Of a stretch of 64,000 nt of DNA, positions 57,264-64,000 are shown one piece after another. The notes below the pieces were generated by a model that was not told where the DNA came from, ran no database searches, and saw nothing but the letters and a program-made list of their open reading frames with translations. Source of the DNA: Nocardia sp. NRRL S-836 (GTDB lineage Bacteria; Actinomycetota; Actinomycetes; Mycobacteriales; Pseudonocardiaceae); NCBI RefSeq assembly GCF_001279525.1, contig NZ_LGDY01000123.1:1-64000 (forward strand), read 5' to 3'. The position numbers and the translations under genes are program-made. The first letter of the stretch is position 1. Every line of letters begins with the position of its first letter.

Positions 57264-57473
57264 CCTTCCGCGCCCGGCGCCTCGGGAACGTGGCCACGAA
57301 GCCGCCCGGCGACCGCACACGTTCGGAAGGTCGGGAAGCCGGGTGCTCCGGGATGCCGTCGCCGGTAGGCGCGGGTACGCCGCTTTGATCCCGCGACCTC
57401 GCCGGTCGGCGCGGGTGCGCCGCACCGATTCCGCGACCGACACGCGACAGCCGCGACAGCCGCGTGGAAGAGC
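57264..57473. other. Intergenic region after the sliding-clamp paralogue
   Basis: Together with the terminator, about 340 bases separate the clamp gene from the convergent MFS gene. The stretch contains a 40-bp tandem repeat (listed separately) and a strong terminator downstream. No gene is supported. Confidence 0.55.
57359..57438. repeat. 40-bp imperfect tandem duplication
   Basis: Units 57359-57398 and 57399-57438 begin TCGCCGGT, share GGCGCGGGT and end CCGCGACC, differing at about eight positions. Non-coding, between clamp gene and terminator. Confidence 0.75.
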
Positions 57474-57506
57474 GAAAGGCACGCCGTTGGTCACGGCGTG
57501 CCTTTC
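57474..57506. terminator. Bidirectional terminator after the sliding-clamp gene
   Basis: Perfect 13-bp stem GAAAGGCACGCCG (57474-57486) with its complement (57494-57506), 7-base loop, and A/T at the stem base giving a short T-run in both directions. Confidence 0.85.
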
Positions 57507-57600
57507 GACGTTCAACCCGGCGACTCGACCGGCCCTGCGATCCGGCCGGCTTCAGCCGGACTCGATCGATCCCGGTCTGGTCGGGCCAGGCCCACCAGCC

Positions 57601-58854
57601 CTACCGGGCGGCGAGCTCCATCTCCGACCGCGCCGGCAGCGACTCCCCGGCAGGCACGCCACGCCGCACGGTCGCCCGCAGCAGCCACACCGCCAGCGCG
57701 ATCACCAGCCCGGCCACCCCGGCCGCGAAGAACGCAGGTCGGGTGCCGAAGTGTTCGATCAGCTGGCCGGAGAGGCCCTGGCCGAGCGCGAGGCCGACGG
57801 TCACCGAGGTGATCACCCAGCCGAACGCTTCCGCGGCCATGCCGTTGGGCGTGACCTGTTCGATCGCGGCGGAGTGCGCGGTCGACTGCGGGGTGATCAG
57901 GGTGCCGACCACGAACAGCGCGATGCCGAGGCCGACCAGGGTGGCGGGGATCGCCAGGAGCAGGGACAGCAGGCCGAAGCCGCCGAGCAGCACCGGCAGG
58001 CGCAGGTGCATGGGGCGCGGCCACGGGCGCATGCCGTACAGCACGCCGAAGATCACCGAGCTGATCGACCACAGCGACAGCATCAGGCCGCCCATGGAGG
58101 CGTGGCCCTCGGCCTTGGCGAACGCGGGGACGGCGACCTCGACGAAACCGATCGTCACGCCGAAGCCGAGGGCGGCCAGGGCCACCGTGCGCATGCCGGG
58201 GTACGCGAACGCGCCGAGCAGGGGGCGCGGGGTCGCGGCGACGGCGCCCCAGGCGCGGACGACCGGGTTGAAGGCGAACCACAGGGCGCCGATGACCATC
58301 AGCACCGCGCCGACGACCACGCCGGTGCCTGCCCACGGGGCGGCCAGCAGCAGGCCCGCGAGGCCGGGGCCGAGGATGAAGAAGACCTCCATCGAGATCG
58401 ACTCGTAGGCGTAGGCGGCCATCCTGGTCGGGCCGCTCGGGAGCATCCGCTCCCACAGCGCCCGTGACGCCGAGCCGACCATCGGTTCGGTCGCGCCGAC
58501 GCCGAGGGCAAGCGGGACCAGCGTGAACACCGGGGCGCCCGCCTCGACGGCGATCACCGAGGCCGTGACGAAAAGGGTGAACAGAGCGGTGACCGCCGCC
58601 AGCGGGCGGGTGGGACCGAAGCGGTCCATCAGCCTGCCCTGGACGACCGAGCCCATCGCCACGCCGACCAGCGCCGCCGCCGACACCAGGCCGGCGGCCG
58701 CGAACGAACCCGTGGCGCGCTCGACGTAGAGCAGCAGCGAGAGCCCGACCATCGCGATGGGGAGGCGGGCGAGCAGGGAGGCGACCACGGGGCCGCGCAT
58801 GCCGGGGGTCGTCAGGGCAGCTCGGTAGTCGGAGAGACGGGCAGAGTGGGACAT
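57601..58854 (-). CDS. MFS transporter (copy C)
   Basis: 417 residues from ATG 58854 (MSHSARLSDYRAALTTPG). About twelve TM segments. It is related to copies A and B by layout and by motifs such as MGSVVQGRLMDRFGPTRP and YESISMEVFFILGPGLAGLL. It is probably an exporter. Three GTACCAG-type half-sites immediately upstream (58857-58891) imply control by a dimeric regulator. In-frame codons further upstream lack start features. Confidence 0.9.
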   Translation of the reverse strand: MSHSARLSDYRAALTTPGMRGPVVASLLARLPIAMVGLSLLLYVERATGSFAAAGLVSAAALVGVAMGSVVQGRLMDRFGPTRPLAAVTALFTLFVTASVIAVEAGAPVFTLVPLALGVGATEPMVGSASRALWERMLPSGPTRMAAYAYESISMEVFFILGPGLAGLLLAAPWAGTGVVVGAVLMVIGALWFAFNPVVRAWGAVAATPRPLLGAFAYPGMRTVALAALGFGVTIGFVEVAVPAFAKAEGHASMGGLMLSLWSISSVIFGVLYGMRPWPRPMHLRLPVLLGGFGLLSLLLAIPATLVGLGIALFVVGTLITPQSTAHSAAIEQVTPNGMAAEAFGWVITSVTVGLALGQGLSGQLIEHFGTRPAFFAAGVAGLVIALAVWLLRATVRRGVPAGESLPARSEMELAAR

Positions 58855-58856
58855 GT

Positions 58857-58891
58857 GTACCAGTATGCCAAACCTGGTACGGAAGTACCAG
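58857..58891 (-). promoter_or_regulatory. Three-half-site operator upstream of MFS copy C
   Basis: GTACCAG at 58857-58863, CTGGTAC at 58874-58880 and GTACCAG at 58885-58891. The last two form an inverted repeat with a 4-base centre (GGAA), extended with CCAAAC/GTTTGG-like flanks. It sits directly before the MFS start, as for a TetR- or MarR-type repressor. No such regulator gene is adjacent. Confidence 0.65.
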
Positions 58892-59128
58892 TTTGGGGTG
58901 CGCAGAGTCACCGTCGTTGCGATTGGGTCACGACAATGGGATGACCGGGTGAAACATGCGGGAAAAACCACCCGGACGAGGTTCTTGGGAGTGAAAAAGC
59001 TTGGGTTCCACGGTGGGGGCCGTGCGAAAGTTGACTCATCGATCGAGACCAACCTCTGGCCAGAGGGTCGGGGCCTGCGCGCCAGAGGGTGGAGGGCACG
59101 GTTCGTCGGGGGATGGGCCGTGCAACGC
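58892..59128. other. Gap between MFS copy C and crp
   Basis: The space between the MFS start and the crp stop is about 395 bases in all. This part has no gene that I can support. The MFS promoter should lie at its left end. Confidence 0.5.
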
Positions 59129-59170
59129 AAAGGACCGGTGCGCCACGTCGGGGGTGGCGCCCGGTCCTTT
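59129..59170 (-). terminator. Terminator downstream of crp
   Basis: AAAGGACCGG...GCGCCAC (59129-59146) pairs with 59154-59170 over 17 bp with one bulged T, and the stem opens with AAA/TTT. It lies about 80 bases after the crp stop. Confidence 0.72.
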
Positions 59171-59249
59171 GTGCTCGGTCAGCGGTTTGCCCGAAGGGGC
59201 GAACGGCAGCCCGTCGGGTCCACCGAAGCGGACCCGGCGGGGTCAAGTG

Positions 59250-59924
59250 CTAGCGGGCGCGGCGCGCGAGGCGCTCCGGGTCCAGGATCAGCACGCTCTT
59301 GCCCTCCAGGCGCAGCCAGCCGCGGTGCGCGAAGTCGGCCAGGGCCTTGTTCACGGTCTCGCGGGACGCGCCGACGAACTGAGCGATCTCCTCCTGCGTC
59401 AGGTCGTGCGTGACGCGGAGCAGACCGGCCTCCTGCGAGCCGAAGCGCTGTGCGAGCTGCAGCAACGCCTTGGCCACACGGCCCGGTACGTCCGTGAAGA
59501 TCAGGTCGGCCAGCATCGAGTTCGTCCGGCGCAGCCTGCGGGCCAGGGCCCTCAGCAGCTGCTCGGCGATCTCCGGCCGGTTGGTGATCCACTGCCGGAG
59601 CGCGGGGCGGTCCATGGACACCGCGCGCACCTCGGTCACCGTCGTCGCGGTCGACGTGCGGGGGCCGGGGTCGAAAATGGACAGTTCACCGAACATGTCG
59701 GAAGGTCCGAAGATCCCCAACAGGTTCTCGCGGCCGTCCGGCGACTTGCGGCCGATCTTCACCTTGCCGGACTGGATGATGTACAGCCGGTCGCCCGGCT
59801 CACCCTCCGCGAAGATCACATGGCCACGCGGGAACTCCACCGTCTCCAGGGTCTGCGCCAGCGCCTCTGCGGCTGCCGGGTCAACTCCCTGGAAGATGCC
59901 CGCTCGCGCCAGGGTCTCGTCCAC
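59250..59924 (-). CDS. crp: Crp/Fnr-family transcriptional regulator (cAMP receptor protein)
   Basis: 224 residues, equal in length to mycobacterial Crp (Rv3676). The N-terminal cyclic-nucleotide domain has [22 protein letters not shown] and [27 protein letters not shown]. The dimer helix leads to the [36 protein letters not shown]. Its GTG start has AGGAGG seven bases upstream. It binds TGTGA-N6-TCACA-type sites and controls carbon and stress genes. A partial site (GTG-N8-CAC) lies 61 bases before the start and may be autoregulatory. Confidence 0.96.
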   Translation of the reverse strand: MDETLARAGIFQGVDPAAAEALAQTLETVEFPRGHVIFAEGEPGDRLYIIQSGKVKIGRKSPDGRENLLGIFGPSDMFGELSIFDPGPRTSTATTVTEVRAVSMDRPALRQWITNRPEIAEQLLRALARRLRRTNSMLADLIFTDVPGRVAKALLQLAQRFGSQEAGLLRVTHDLTQEEIAQFVGASRETVNKALADFAHRGWLRLEGKSVLILDPERLARRAR

Positions 59925-60131
59925 CTCGTCCCTCCTAATCGACGCGACGGCACGCCTACCACCTTCTTTGGTGGAGTCAGCGCCGTGCCGCCGATCACTG
60001 CGTTGCAGTCTAAGGGCTGCGTTGTGGATCGCCGCTCGGCTCGCCGTCTTGGCGGGAACAACGCGACTGACTCGATCCAGAGCCCAACGAGCCAGTCTAC
60101 GCCATTCGGGTGCCTGCTCGGCACCCGACCG

Positions 60132-60371
60132 CTAGCGCACGCGCCTGCGCACGCTGCCGCGACCGCGGCGACGCAGCCGGAACAGCTCCAGCGCGCGTCC
60201 GATGCCGTGTCCGTAGAGCGCCTTGACCTCGTCGGGCCGGGCGGACTCCAGGAACTCCTCGACCTCGTTCTCCTGCACGGCGACGTGCCGGAGCCTCGCT
60301 TCGACGCGCTCCATGAAGAGCGCGAAGAACATGATCACGATGGGGACGACGATCACAAACCAGGCAGTCAT
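60132..60371 (-). CDS. Small membrane protein next to crp
   Basis: 79 residues. One N-terminal TM helix ([21 protein letters not shown]) is followed by a charged helical tail ([36 protein letters not shown]). No family is recognised. A small membrane gene, Rv3675, occupies the same place in M. tuberculosis, but homology was not tested. Confidence 0.62.
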   Translation of the reverse strand: MTAWFVIVVPIVIMFFALFMERVEARLRHVAVQENEVEEFLESARPDEVKALYGHGIGRALELFRLRRRGRGSVRRRVR

Positions 60372-60450
60372 GATGCTCCGCAGTCTGGCGCATGTGCGAT
60401 TCGAGTACGCGTATAGGGGGTGCTTCCGGCGTGTTGACTACGCTGAATCA

Positions 60451-61215
60451 GTGCCCGCAGCCAAGAAACCGGAAACCAAGCTCGGCTTGACCCGCAGGGC
60501 CCGCCGGATGGTGCGCATGCTTGCCGAGGGATACCCCGACGCCCACTGCGAGCTGGACTTCACCACGCCGCTGGAGCTGGTCGTGGCGGTCGTCCTGTCC
60601 GCGCAGTGCACCGACAAGAAGGTCAACGAGGTCACCCCCGCGCTCTTCGCGAAGTACCCGACGGCCGCCGACTACGCCGGCGCGGACCGGGTGGAGCTCG
60701 AAGAGATGATCCGCCCGACCGGTTTCTACCGGAACAAGGCGACGTCTCTCCTGGGTCTCGGTGCCGCTCTTGTGGAGCAGCACGACGGTGTGGTCCCCGG
60801 CAGCATGGAGGAGCTGGTCAAGCTCCCCGGTGTAGGACGCAAGACGGCCAACGTGGTTCTCGGCAACGCCTTCGATGTGCCGGGGCTCACAGTCGACACC
60901 CACTTCGGCCGGCTCGTGCGCCGCTGGGGGTGGACGGAGGAAGAGGACGCCGTCAAGGTCGAGTACGCCATCGCCGAGCTGGTCGAGAAGCGCGACTGGA
61001 CCATGGCCTCGCACTGGATCGTCTTCCACGGCCGCCGCGTCTGCCACGCCAAGACCCCGGCCTGTGGCGCCTGCCTGCTGATGAAGGAGTGCCCGTCGTA
61101 CGGCCTGGGGCCGGAGGACCCGGTCAAGGCCGCGAAGCTCGTGAAGGGTGACGAGAAGCCGCACCTCCTCGAGCTCGCCGACCGGGTCCGCGCAGGTGAG
61201 AAGCTGGTGGGGTGA
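60451..61215 (+). CDS. nth: Endonuclease III
   Basis: 254 residues. The helix-hairpin-helix and catalytic Lys are in [17 protein letters not shown], and the catalytic Asp in [11 protein letters not shown]. The [4Fe-4S] motif C-x6-C-x2-C-x5-C lies at the C-terminus ([17 protein letters not shown]). It is a DNA glycosylase/AP lyase that removes oxidised pyrimidines. GTG 60451 lies six bases after TACGCT (60439-60444), so probably leaderless. The stop overlaps the tlpA-like GTG. Confidence 0.96.
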   Translation: MPAAKKPETKLGLTRRARRMVRMLAEGYPDAHCELDFTTPLELVVAVVLSAQCTDKKVNEVTPALFAKYPTAADYAGADRVELEEMIRPTGFYRNKATSLLGLGAALVEQHDGVVPGSMEELVKLPGVGRKTANVVLGNAFDVPGLTVDTHFGRLVRRWGWTEEEDAVKVEYAIAELVEKRDWTMASHWIVFHGRRVCHAKTPACGACLLMKECPSYGLGPEDPVKAAKLVKGDEKPHLLELADRVRAGEKLVG

Positions 61216-61775
61216 GCAACCGCACCCGCTGGCTGGTCCTCGTGCTCGTCCTCGGCGTCGCCGGTGTCGTGGCGCTGTGGCCACGCGACCAGGCACGGGA
61301 CGAACCCGTGCGGTCGAACCGCCCGTCGCAGGACGTGGTGGCGTTGCGCGCGCAAGCCCAGCTACGGCCGTGTGTACCTGGTGGTGAGGGTGGCGTCGGC
61401 GTGACGTGCCTCGGTGACGGCACCCGTACGGACCTCGCGCTGAAAGGGCCGCTCCTGATCAACTTCTGGGCGACGTGGTGCCAGCCGTGCCAGAAGGAGC
61501 TGCCGGTGCTGGATGCCTACGCGAAGCAACCAGGTGCCGTCCCGGTCGTCCCAGTTCTCGTGGAGAGCACGGAGGCCGACGGCCTGGAGCTGCTCGCCAG
61601 GCTGGGCGTGCGGCTGCCCTCCGTCCACGACGGGGCGGACGAGCTGCGCAAGCGGGTCAAGGCGCCGATAACGCTGCCGGCCACGTATTACATATCAGCG
61701 GACGGCGCGGTCCGTCAGGTCACGGACCCGCCGGTGTTCACGGCGCCCGAGCAGGTGGAGAAGGCGGTGCGATGA
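61212..61775 (+). CDS. Membrane-anchored TlpA-like thioredoxin-fold protein
   Basis: 187 residues. N-terminal TM anchor ([17 protein letters not shown]), then a thioredoxin fold with [18 protein letters not shown] (Cys90/Cys93) and cis-Pro region ITLPATYYI. Extra cysteines at 54 and 66 may form a second disulfide. It is an extracytoplasmic disulfide reductase or oxidase. Genes nth, this gene, the NUDIX and marP are one coupled operon, as in M. tuberculosis Rv3674c-Rv3671c. Confidence 0.92.
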   Translation: MSNRTRWLVLVLVLGVAGVVALWPRDQARDEPVRSNRPSQDVVALRAQAQLRPCVPGGEGGVGVTCLGDGTRTDLALKGPLLINFWATWCQPCQKELPVLDAYAKQPGAVPVVPVLVESTEADGLELLARLGVRLPSVHDGADELRKRVKAPITLPATYYISADGAVRQVTDPPVFTAPEQVEKAVR

Positions 61776-62443
61776 ACGGGGCAACCGAGCTGGGAGCGAC
61801 CGAGCTGCCGGACTGGATGCAGCGTCTCGTCAAGGCGACCGAGGAGATCGACGCCGGCACGTTCACCCGGATCAAGGTGCCGGCGTCCGGCGGCAGGCCG
61901 GCGTCGGTGCTGATCCTCTTCGGCGACAACGAGGACCACGGCCCGGACGTCCTGCTGCTGCGCCGCGCGGACACGCTGGGCTCCCACCCCGGCCAGGTCG
62001 CGTTCCCCGGTGGTGCCGCCGACCCGACCGACGACGGACCGGTGGCCACGGCATTACGCGAGGCTTACGAGGAGACCGGTGTACTTGGGTCAGGAGTGAG
62101 ACCACTGACCGTGATGCCGGAGCTGTACGTGCCGGTGTCGGGTTTCGTGGTCACCCCCGTGCTCGCCTACTGGGAACAGCCGAGCCCCGTCGCCCCCGTC
62201 GACTCGGCGGAGACCGCCGCCGTCGCGCGGGTGCCGGTCGCGCACCTCGCCGACCCTGCCAACAGGTTCCGGGTGCGCCACCCCGCGGGCTACGTCGGAG
62301 CGGCCTTCTCCGCACCGGGCATGCTGGTGTGGGGTTTCACCGCGGGACTGCTGAACGGCCTGATCGCACTCGGTGGCTGGGAACAGCCGTGGGATGCGAC
62401 CGATGTGCGTGACCTTGAACTAGCGTTGCGCGCTACACAGTGA
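61772..62443 (+). CDS. NUDIX CoA pyrophosphatase-like protein
   Basis: 223 residues. Nudix box GGAADPTDDGPVATALREAYEETGV with the NuCoA-type preceding motif LLLRRADTLGSHPGQVAFPGG. The family hydrolyses CoA or its derivatives to phosphopantetheine and 3',5'-ADP. ATG overlaps the previous stop (ATGA). MarP follows after 15 bases. Confidence 0.92.
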   Translation: MNGATELGATELPDWMQRLVKATEEIDAGTFTRIKVPASGGRPASVLILFGDNEDHGPDVLLLRRADTLGSHPGQVAFPGGAADPTDDGPVATALREAYEETGVLGSGVRPLTVMPELYVPVSGFVVTPVLAYWEQPSPVAPVDSAETAAVARVPVAHLADPANRFRVRHPAGYVGAAFSAPGMLVWGFTAGLLNGLIALGGWEQPWDATDVRDLELALRATQ

Positions 62444-62458
62444 GGCGGAGGTAGTCGG

Positions 62459-63646
62459 TTGAACTGGGTTGACCTGCTCGTGCTGGGCCTCGCCGCGATC
62501 GCCGCGGTGTCGGGGGCCAGGCAGGGCATGGTCGTCGCGCTACCCGCGTTCGTCGGTGTGCTCGTCGGCCTGATCCTCGGCACCCAGATCGCACCGCTGC
62601 TCGTGTCCCAGTTCGAGAACGTGGTGACCAAGGTCGTCTTCGCCGTGGGCATCGTCGTGCTGCTGGTCGCGCTTGGCGAGACGATCGGTGTCTACATAGG
62701 CCGCACGATCAAGGCGCGGGTCAACGCCTCCCCGTTGCGCGGCGCGGACAACGCGCTGGGCGCCATCGTGCAGGGCATCGTCGTCTTCGTCGTGGCCTGG
62801 ATGATCGCGCTGCCGCTCACGTCGGTCGTGGGCCTGCCCGACCTGACGTCCTCGCTGCGCCAGTCGGTGATCCTCGGCAAGGTCAACGAGACCATGCCGC
62901 AGGCCGCCCGCGTGCTGTCCGACGACCTGCAGAAGCTCTTCGACGTCTCGGGCTTCCCGCAGGCGATGGACCCGTTCAACCGCACGCCGCTCAAGGAGGT
63001 CAGCCCGCCCAACGGCGAGCTGGCCAACTCCCCGGCCGCCAGCCGGCTGCGCTCCTCGGTCCTGAAGGTCCGCGGCCGCGCACCCTCCTGCTCCCGCGCG
63101 CTGGAGGGCACCGGCTTCGTCATCGCCCCCGAGCGCGTGTTGACCAACGCCCACGTCGTCGCCGGCACCAACGAGGTCACCGTCGAGGTCGGCCGCGGCC
63201 AGTTCGACGCCACGGTCGTGCACTACGACCCCAAGGTCGACATCGCCATCCTCGCGGTCCCCGACCTCGAGGCCACGCCGCTGCAGTTCCGCTCCGACGA
63301 GGTCCAGGCCGGTGAGGACGGCATCGTCCTCGGCTACCCCCTCGACGGCCCGTACAAGGCCTCGCCCGCCCGTGTCCGCGAGCGCATCCCGTTGTTGCGT
63401 GGCCCGGACATCTACGACGCCCAGACGGTCACCCGCGACGTCTACACCGTGCGTGCCGAGGTCCGCTCCGGCAACTCCGGCGGCCCGTTGGTCGACCCGA
63501 GCGGCCGGGTGATGGGTGTGGTGTTCGGTGCCGCGGTCGACGACCCGGAGACCGGGTTCGTGCTCACGGCGCAGCAGGTGCAGGCGATGGTGCAGAAGGC
63601 GCCGACGCTGACCCGCCGCGCGTCGACCCAGGGCTGCGCCTCCTAG
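62459..63646 (+). CDS. marP: MarP-type membrane serine protease (CvpA-trypsin fusion)
   Basis: 395 residues. Four TM helices of a CvpA-like domain (1-130), then a periplasmic chymotrypsin-like protease with His232 (TNAHVV), Asp261 (KVDIAIL) and Ser340 (SGNSGGPLV). Cys211 and Cys393 match the redox-sensitive disulfide pair of the M. tuberculosis protein. It is needed there for acid and oxidative resistance by processing envelope hydrolases. TTG start with GGCGGAGG at a normal distance. Confidence 0.95.
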   Translation: MNWVDLLVLGLAAIAAVSGARQGMVVALPAFVGVLVGLILGTQIAPLLVSQFENVVTKVVFAVGIVVLLVALGETIGVYIGRTIKARVNASPLRGADNALGAIVQGIVVFVVAWMIALPLTSVVGLPDLTSSLRQSVILGKVNETMPQAARVLSDDLQKLFDVSGFPQAMDPFNRTPLKEVSPPNGELANSPAASRLRSSVLKVRGRAPSCSRALEGTGFVIAPERVLTNAHVVAGTNEVTVEVGRGQFDATVVHYDPKVDIAILAVPDLEATPLQFRSDEVQAGEDGIVLGYPLDGPYKASPARVRERIPLLRGPDIYDAQTVTRDVYTVRAEVRSGNSGGPLVDPSGRVMGVVFGAAVDDPETGFVLTAQQVQAMVQKAPTLTRRASTQGCAS

Positions 63647-63651
63647 CAGCC

Positions 63652-64000
63652 CTACCGGAGCCCGTGCCGGGCCGCGACGCCGTCCAGGACGTAGTCGAGG
63701 CCCAGCTCGAACACCTCCGCGGGCTCGTGGTCGCGCGACTCGAACATCACCCTGCCCAGCACCGGGAAGCGGCCGGTGGCGAGCATCCGCCGCATGTACG
63801 GCCCGGACGCCCGCTGCCACTGCTCCTCGGTCATGCCGCTCGACCGTTCCGCGCGCAGCTCGGTGATCTCACGGCGCACGGCACCGTAGACGTACGCCAT
63901 CACCGTGCCGGTCACGCCGAGCACCTGGTCGATGTCCTCGAACCGGACCGTGGCGAGCGTGGTCTCCATGTGCACGAGCGCGTTCGGGCCCTGGTGCGGG
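63652..64000 (-). CDS. TetR-family regulator, C-terminal part (cut by the window edge)
   Basis: The frame continues beyond 64000, where PHQGPNALVH precedes METTLATVRFEDIDQVLGVTGTVMAYVYGAVRREI. This is the ligand-binding half of a TetR_C_1-type regulator (TetR/ActII family), ending in VFELGLDYVLDGVAARHGLR. The DNA-binding domain lies outside. Apparent internal starts are not the true start. It is convergent with marP, 5 bases apart. Confidence 0.78.
   Translation of the reverse strand, partial: PHQGPNALVHMETTLATVRFEDIDQVLGVTGTVMAYVYGAVRREITELRAERSSGMTEEQWQRASGPYMRRMLATGRFPVLGRVMFESRDHEPAEVFELGLDYVLDGVAARHGLR

Overview
The window is a high-GC actinobacterial chromosome segment, most likely from order Pseudonocardiales (Lentzea/Saccharothrix/Amycolatopsis relatives). 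The evidence is strong G/C at third codon positions, frequent GTG starts, SARP and WhiB regulators, many leaderless genes with a TANNNT box 6-7 nt before the start codon, and gene order. The genes dnaX-ybaB-recR, leuA, lysC-asd, ponA2-whiB, a paired ArsA/Get3-like ATPase operon, a DUF4177-like gene and ridA, a metallo-beta-lactamase-fold gene, crp, nth, a TlpA-like gene, a NUDIX CoA pyrophosphatase and marP have the content and rough order of Mycobacterium tuberculosis Rv3721c-Rv3671c. That synteny is recalled knowledge and was not computed here.

Layout. 1-3.6 kb: end of dnaX, a repeat-rich non-coding stretch, a secreted beta-propeller gene, ybaB-recR and a small P-loop kinase. 3.6-12.9 kb: a 1,092-residue SARP-NB-ARC-TPR regulator divergent from a complete oligopeptide ABC importer operon (lipoprotein, two permeases, two ATPases). 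12.9-18.1 kb: a TetR regulator overlapping a DedA gene, a secreted discoidin-Fn3-phosphoesterase, and an MFS/TolB-like pair. 18.1-26 kb: amino-acid biosynthesis. leuA carries a leader peptide with three Leu codons and an attenuator-like structure; lysC and asd overlap. Small membrane genes, NUDIX, nitroreductase and PIG-V-like mannosyltransferase genes lie between. 26-30.1 kb: an accessory stretch with an AlbA_2-type regulator under a perfect palindrome, and an ADP-ribosylglycohydrolase pair (one short and apparently lacking catalytic motifs, one fused to a YrhB/Imm35-like domain).

30-45 kb: methyltransferase-gluconokinase operon, two closely related MFS exporters, YqeY, a metallophosphoesterase, tRNA-Pro(CGG) followed by a broken gene and two XRE-TPR regulators, a GAF protein, an S9 peptidase, and an oxidative-stress group (Dps, Ohr, FMN reductase). 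45-54 kb: class A PBP with PASTA domain, WhiB, two ArsA/Get3-like ATPases, RidA, a tandem pair of unknown paralogues and an Idh/MocA oxidoreductase. 54-64 kb: NUDIX and metallo-beta-lactamase genes, a sliding-clamp paralogue behind a promoter matching the PafBC DNA-damage motif, a third MFS with a three-half-site operator, Crp, endonuclease III, TlpA-like, CoA pyrophosphatase, the MarP protease, and the C-terminus of a TetR regulator cut by the window end.

Most of the window is ordinary core chromosome. The signals most worth following are the predicted damage-inducible sliding clamp (56.1-57.3 kb), the ADP-ribosylglycohydrolase pair with its fused immunity-like domain (27.6-30.1 kb), the palindrome-controlled AlbA_2 gene (26-27.5 kb), and the 102-bp nested palindrome near 20.3 kb. 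No CRISPR array, insertion sequence or rRNA was seen.
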